In this document: positions 15,179 to 16,864 of the stretch, piece by piece
Layout of the letters: each line of letters starts with the position of its first letter
Position numbering within the stretch: the stretch's first letter is position 1
Program-made: the position numbers and the translations under genes
The notes under the pieces: generated by a model
Seen by the model: only the letters and a program-made list of their open reading frames with translations
Told to the model about the DNA's origin: nothing
Databases searched by the model: none
Source of the DNA: Eubacteriales bacterium
Lineage (GTDB): Bacteria > Bacillota > Clostridia > Peptostreptococcales > Anaerovoracaceae
Direction of reading: 5' to 3'
NCBI GenBank assembly: GCA_028692535.1
Contig: JAQUXD010000001.1
Location: forward strand, 34,610 to 51,473
DNA: 16,864 nt

Positions 15179-15194
15179 GGATCGATTGCGATCC
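15179..15194. other. Short hairpin in the leader of the ybjQ-type gene
   Basis: GGATCG (15179-15184) and CGATCC (15189-15194) form a perfect 6-base-pair stem with an ATTG loop. It ends six bases before the AAGGAG ribosome site at 15201-15206. No T-run follows, so it is not a terminator. It could influence translation or mRNA processing between the membrane protein gene and the next one, or be incidental. Confidence 0.3.
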
Positions 15195-15211
15195 GGATGA
15201 AAGGAGAAAAC

Positions 15212-15523
15212 ATGTTAATGATCACAACGGAGCAAATTCCGGGAAAGACCTATCAGGTACTGGGTGTGGTGAAAGGCCAGACCGTTCATTCCAAAAATAT
15301 CGGAAGAGACATTGCCGCCGGTCTTAAAACATTGGTAGGCGGGGAGCTGGCGGGCTATACAGAGATGATGGCCGAAGCCAGAGCGCTGGCCACCAAGAGA
15401 ATGGTGGAGGATGCCGAAGCATTGGGCGCGGATGCCATCATCGGTATGCGCTATGCGTCTTCTGCGATCATGCAGGGCGCGGCGGAACTGGTCGCCTACG
15501 GAACAGCAGTGAAACTGGACTGA
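15212..15523 (+). CDS. YbjQ-family (DUF74) small protein
   Basis: The 103-residue protein matches the YbjQ/UPF0145 family in length and wording. It starts MLMITTEQIPGKTYQVLGVVKG, continues with KNIGRDIAAGLKTLVGGELAGYTEMM, then ALGADAIIGMRY and a closing AELVAYGTAVKL. Family structures form pentamers; the function is unproven and the family is often described as a putative heavy-metal-binding domain. I chose ATG 15212 because it gives the family's standard N-terminus and has AAGGAG five bases upstream. The frame could open at TTG 15170, but that would add 14 atypical residues and run through a hairpin. ATG 15218 is an alternative. It lies in the same direction and probable operon as the YhfC-type gene. 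Confidence 0.88.
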   Translation: MLMITTEQIPGKTYQVLGVVKGQTVHSKNIGRDIAAGLKTLVGGELAGYTEMMAEARALATKRMVEDAEALGADAIIGMRYASSAIMQGAAELVAYGTAVKLD

Positions 15524-15526
15524 GAT

Positions 15527-15540
15527 CGGCCGAGTGGCCG
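15527..15540. other. Small hairpin between ybjQ-type and QueG-like genes
   Basis: CGGCC (15527-15531) and GGCCG (15536-15540) pair around GAGT, three bases after the stop codon. TACCCTTCTC follows, with no real T-run. It could be a weak terminator or a processing element. Confidence 0.3.
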
Positions 15541-15579
15541 TACCCTTCTCAGACCCGATAAAAGGAGAAAACGTAAACT

Positions 15580-16359
15580 ATGCAAACCATGACATCCAAA
15601 GAAATCAAAGACCTGGCTTTTGAGCTTGGCGCCGACTTATGCGGCATCGCCAGCGCTGATCGATTTGACGGCGCGCCGGCAGGATATTCGCCTCTGGACC
15701 TGATGCCTTCCTGCAAGTCGGCCATCGTGATCGGCCGCAGCTTCCCCGCAGGGTTTCTTCAGTGCAATGATCCCATGGTTCCCTACACTGTCATACGGAA
15801 TGTGCTTTCCAACATGCTGGATGTGCTTTCCATCAATTTCATTGCAAGGTTGGAACAGAAGGGGATTGTGGCTATTACAACCGGAGCCATCGACCCCACG
15901 AACTTCGATACGGCGACGGGCCGGATGCGGCAGGTGGTATCTGCCAAGCACTGCGCCCAGGCAGCCGGCCTTGGGGTGATCGGTAAAAATACGCTTTTGA
16001 TCAACGAGGAGTACGGCAACATGCTATGGCTGGTGGTCGTGCTCACAGAATTGGAACTGGAACCGGATCAAACTGTGAAAAAAGACTATTGCGGAAACTG
16101 CAGTCTTTGTATCGATATCTGTCCCGCCGGCGCTACCGGCGCGTTGAGCGAGGACGGGCAGCCAACGCTTCGCCAGTTCGAATGCAAGGACTACGCTTTC
16201 GGATCCGTGGACGGCGGAGACTGGCGCGTCAAGTGCTTCCGATGCAGAGTGGTCTGTCCTTATGCCCTCGGATCCAAGAATCGAGGGATCCAAAGAGATC
16301 CGATGCAGATCTACACCGGCGGCTACATGAATCATCCGCCCCTTCCCGAGGAAGGCTAG
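15580..16359 (+). CDS. Compact QueG-like double [4Fe-4S] protein
   Basis: The 259-residue protein resembles the core of epoxyqueuosine reductase (QueG), a cobalamin- and iron-sulfur-dependent enzyme that completes queuosine in tRNA. The N-terminal part (about 5-150) has the DUF1730-like flow, including SAIVIGRSFP and AAGLGVIGKNTLLINEEYG. The cluster region has Cys171, 174, 177 and 181 (CGNCSLCIDICP), Cys202, and Cys219, 222 and 226 (CFRCRVVCP). These eight cysteines suffice for two [4Fe-4S] clusters and are spaced as in QueG. It is shorter than QueG (usually over 300 residues, often with C-terminal HEAT repeats), so it may be a related reductase with another substrate. No signal peptide is visible. 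AAAGGAG (15561-15567) lies 12 bases upstream. A strong terminator follows 11 bases after the stop. Confidence 0.8.
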   Translation: MQTMTSKEIKDLAFELGADLCGIASADRFDGAPAGYSPLDLMPSCKSAIVIGRSFPAGFLQCNDPMVPYTVIRNVLSNMLDVLSINFIARLEQKGIVAITTGAIDPTNFDTATGRMRQVVSAKHCAQAAGLGVIGKNTLLINEEYGNMLWLVVVLTELELEPDQTVKKDYCGNCSLCIDICPAGATGALSEDGQPTLRQFECKDYAFGSVDGGDWRVKCFRCRVVCPYALGSKNRGIQRDPMQIYTGGYMNHPPLPEEG

Positions 16360-16370
16360 ATGCGCGAAAC

Positions 16371-16417
16371 ACTACCCTTATAGTCCACGCTGTGGTACCA
16401 TAAGGGTAGTTTTTATT
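16371..16417 (+). terminator. Rho-independent terminator after the QueG-like gene
   Basis: ACTACCCTTAT (16371-16381) pairs perfectly with ATAAGGGTAGT (16400-16410), an 11-base-pair stem. A further inner stem CCAC/GTGG (16385-16388, 16392-16395) caps it. TTTTATT (16411-16417) follows. It ends the accessory operon that begins at citC. Confidence 0.94.
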
Positions 16418-16431
16418 CCGGAAGGGTTGGT

Positions 16432-16864
16432 GTGTTTGTGAAGCGGCAGCAAAGAATAATGGCAATCCTCGGTATAGTGCTGATTCTTTACGGGCTGGGC
16501 GTTCTGGCCGTGATTGGATATTCTCACTGGTTTGATGCGGCGGGGATTTTGGCAGGAATCGGTTGTATCGGCCTTGCTCTTTGGGGCTCTCGGATCTGCG
16601 CGTTGAGAAAACCGGTGCCTCGCATTTTGGGTGGATTACTGGCGGTGGTGGTTATCAGTTTCTTCCTGTTGGAAGGGGCCATCCTCGGCGCGGCGCTGCA
16701 AGCGCCTTTGCCCGGCGCTGCCTACGTAATTATTCCCGGAGCGAAAGTCAACGGCACAGTGCCTTCGCTGACGCTGGACCGCCGCATCCGGGGTGCCGCG
16801 GAGTATCTTTCGGACAACCCGGATGCGGTGGCTGTAGCCACCGGCGGGCAGGGACCCGGAGAGG
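16432..16864 (+). CDS. YdcF/DUF218-family membrane protein, N-terminal part (runs off the edge)
   Basis: The frame is open from GTG 16432 to the end of the window (144 codons). Three hydrophobic segments (about 9-28, 36-52 and 64-88) precede the start of a DUF218 domain: AAYVIIPGAKVNG, SLTLDRRIRGAAEYL, then VAVATGGQGPGE. The PGAK and TGGQGPGE pieces are typical of the YdcF/SanA-like fold, which is linked to envelope functions but has no defined reaction. Start candidates are GTG 16432 (GGAAGGG at 16420-16426, five bases upstream), GTG 16438 (11 bases) and ATG 16459. Lying downstream of a strong terminator, it probably has separate transcription, though I see no clear promoter in the short gap. 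The C-terminus is outside the window. Confidence 0.85.
   Translation, partial: MFVKRQQRIMAILGIVLILYGLGVLAVIGYSHWFDAAGILAGIGCIGLALWGSRICALRKPVPRILGGLLAVVVISFFLLEGAILGAALQAPLPGAAYVIIPGAKVNGTVPSLTLDRRIRGAAEYLSDNPDAVAVATGGQGPGE

Noticed and set aside
15170..15211. TTG start at 15170 for the YbjQ-type protein
   Set aside because: It adds 14 residues not typical of the family and has no Shine-Dalgarno, whereas ATG 15212 gives the standard N-terminus with AAGGAG upstream.
15535..15580. Repeat made by AAAGGAGAAAAC before the ybjQ-type gene and before the QueG-like gene
   Set aside because: The shared bases are simply similar ribosome binding sites with an A-rich spacer, not a mobile or regulatory repeat.

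Overview
The window reads as a chromosomal segment from an anaerobic Bacillota, most likely class Clostridia. Support comes from the gene order (tilS, ftsH, coaX, dusB, greA, lysS, as in the Bacillus/Clostridium tilS-ftsH-coaX...dusB-lysS neighbourhood), a flavodiiron (FprA-type) protein at the left edge, strong AGGAGG-type ribosome binding sites, TTG/GTG starts and an orphan citrate lyase ligase. Base composition looks to be in the mid-50s %GC by eye. All supported genes are on the + strand and packed tightly. I see no rRNA, tRNA, CRISPR array, insertion sequence or prophage, and no gene-free stretch over 300 bases.

Region 1 (1-10288) is housekeeping. The tail of a flavodiiron protein gene overlaps tilS. 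A strong sigma-A-like promoter whose -10 box contains the tilS stop codon then drives a probable long operon: ftsH, a PucR/CdaR-type regulator, coaX, dusB, greA, lysS and asnS. Gaps are -20 to +28 bases and I see no internal terminator. The operon joins protein quality control, CoA synthesis, tRNA modification, transcript-cleavage rescue and tRNA charging. hpt, which usually sits between tilS and ftsH in this phylum, is absent.

Region 2 (10289-12368) is a self-contained unit: a promoter, an EF-G-like translational GTPase paralogue and a clear intrinsic terminator with a UUCG tetraloop.

Region 3 (12369-16417) is an accessory-looking operon behind a consensus -10 box. It holds citC without the rest of the citrate lyase genes, a PhzF-family isomerase, an unlisted 26-residue single-pass membrane microprotein, a YhfC-family polytopic membrane protein with putative metal ligands, a YbjQ-family protein and a compact QueG-like double [4Fe-4S] protein. 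It closes with a strong terminator. A YdcF/DUF218 membrane protein gene then runs off the right edge.

Most of the window is ordinary. The points most worth a second look are the microprotein translationally coupled on both sides to phzF and yhfC, the charged C-terminal extension of FtsH and its coupling to a PucR-type regulator, the promoter/stop-codon overlap with a palindrome at the predicted ftsH transcription start, and the orphan citC operon.
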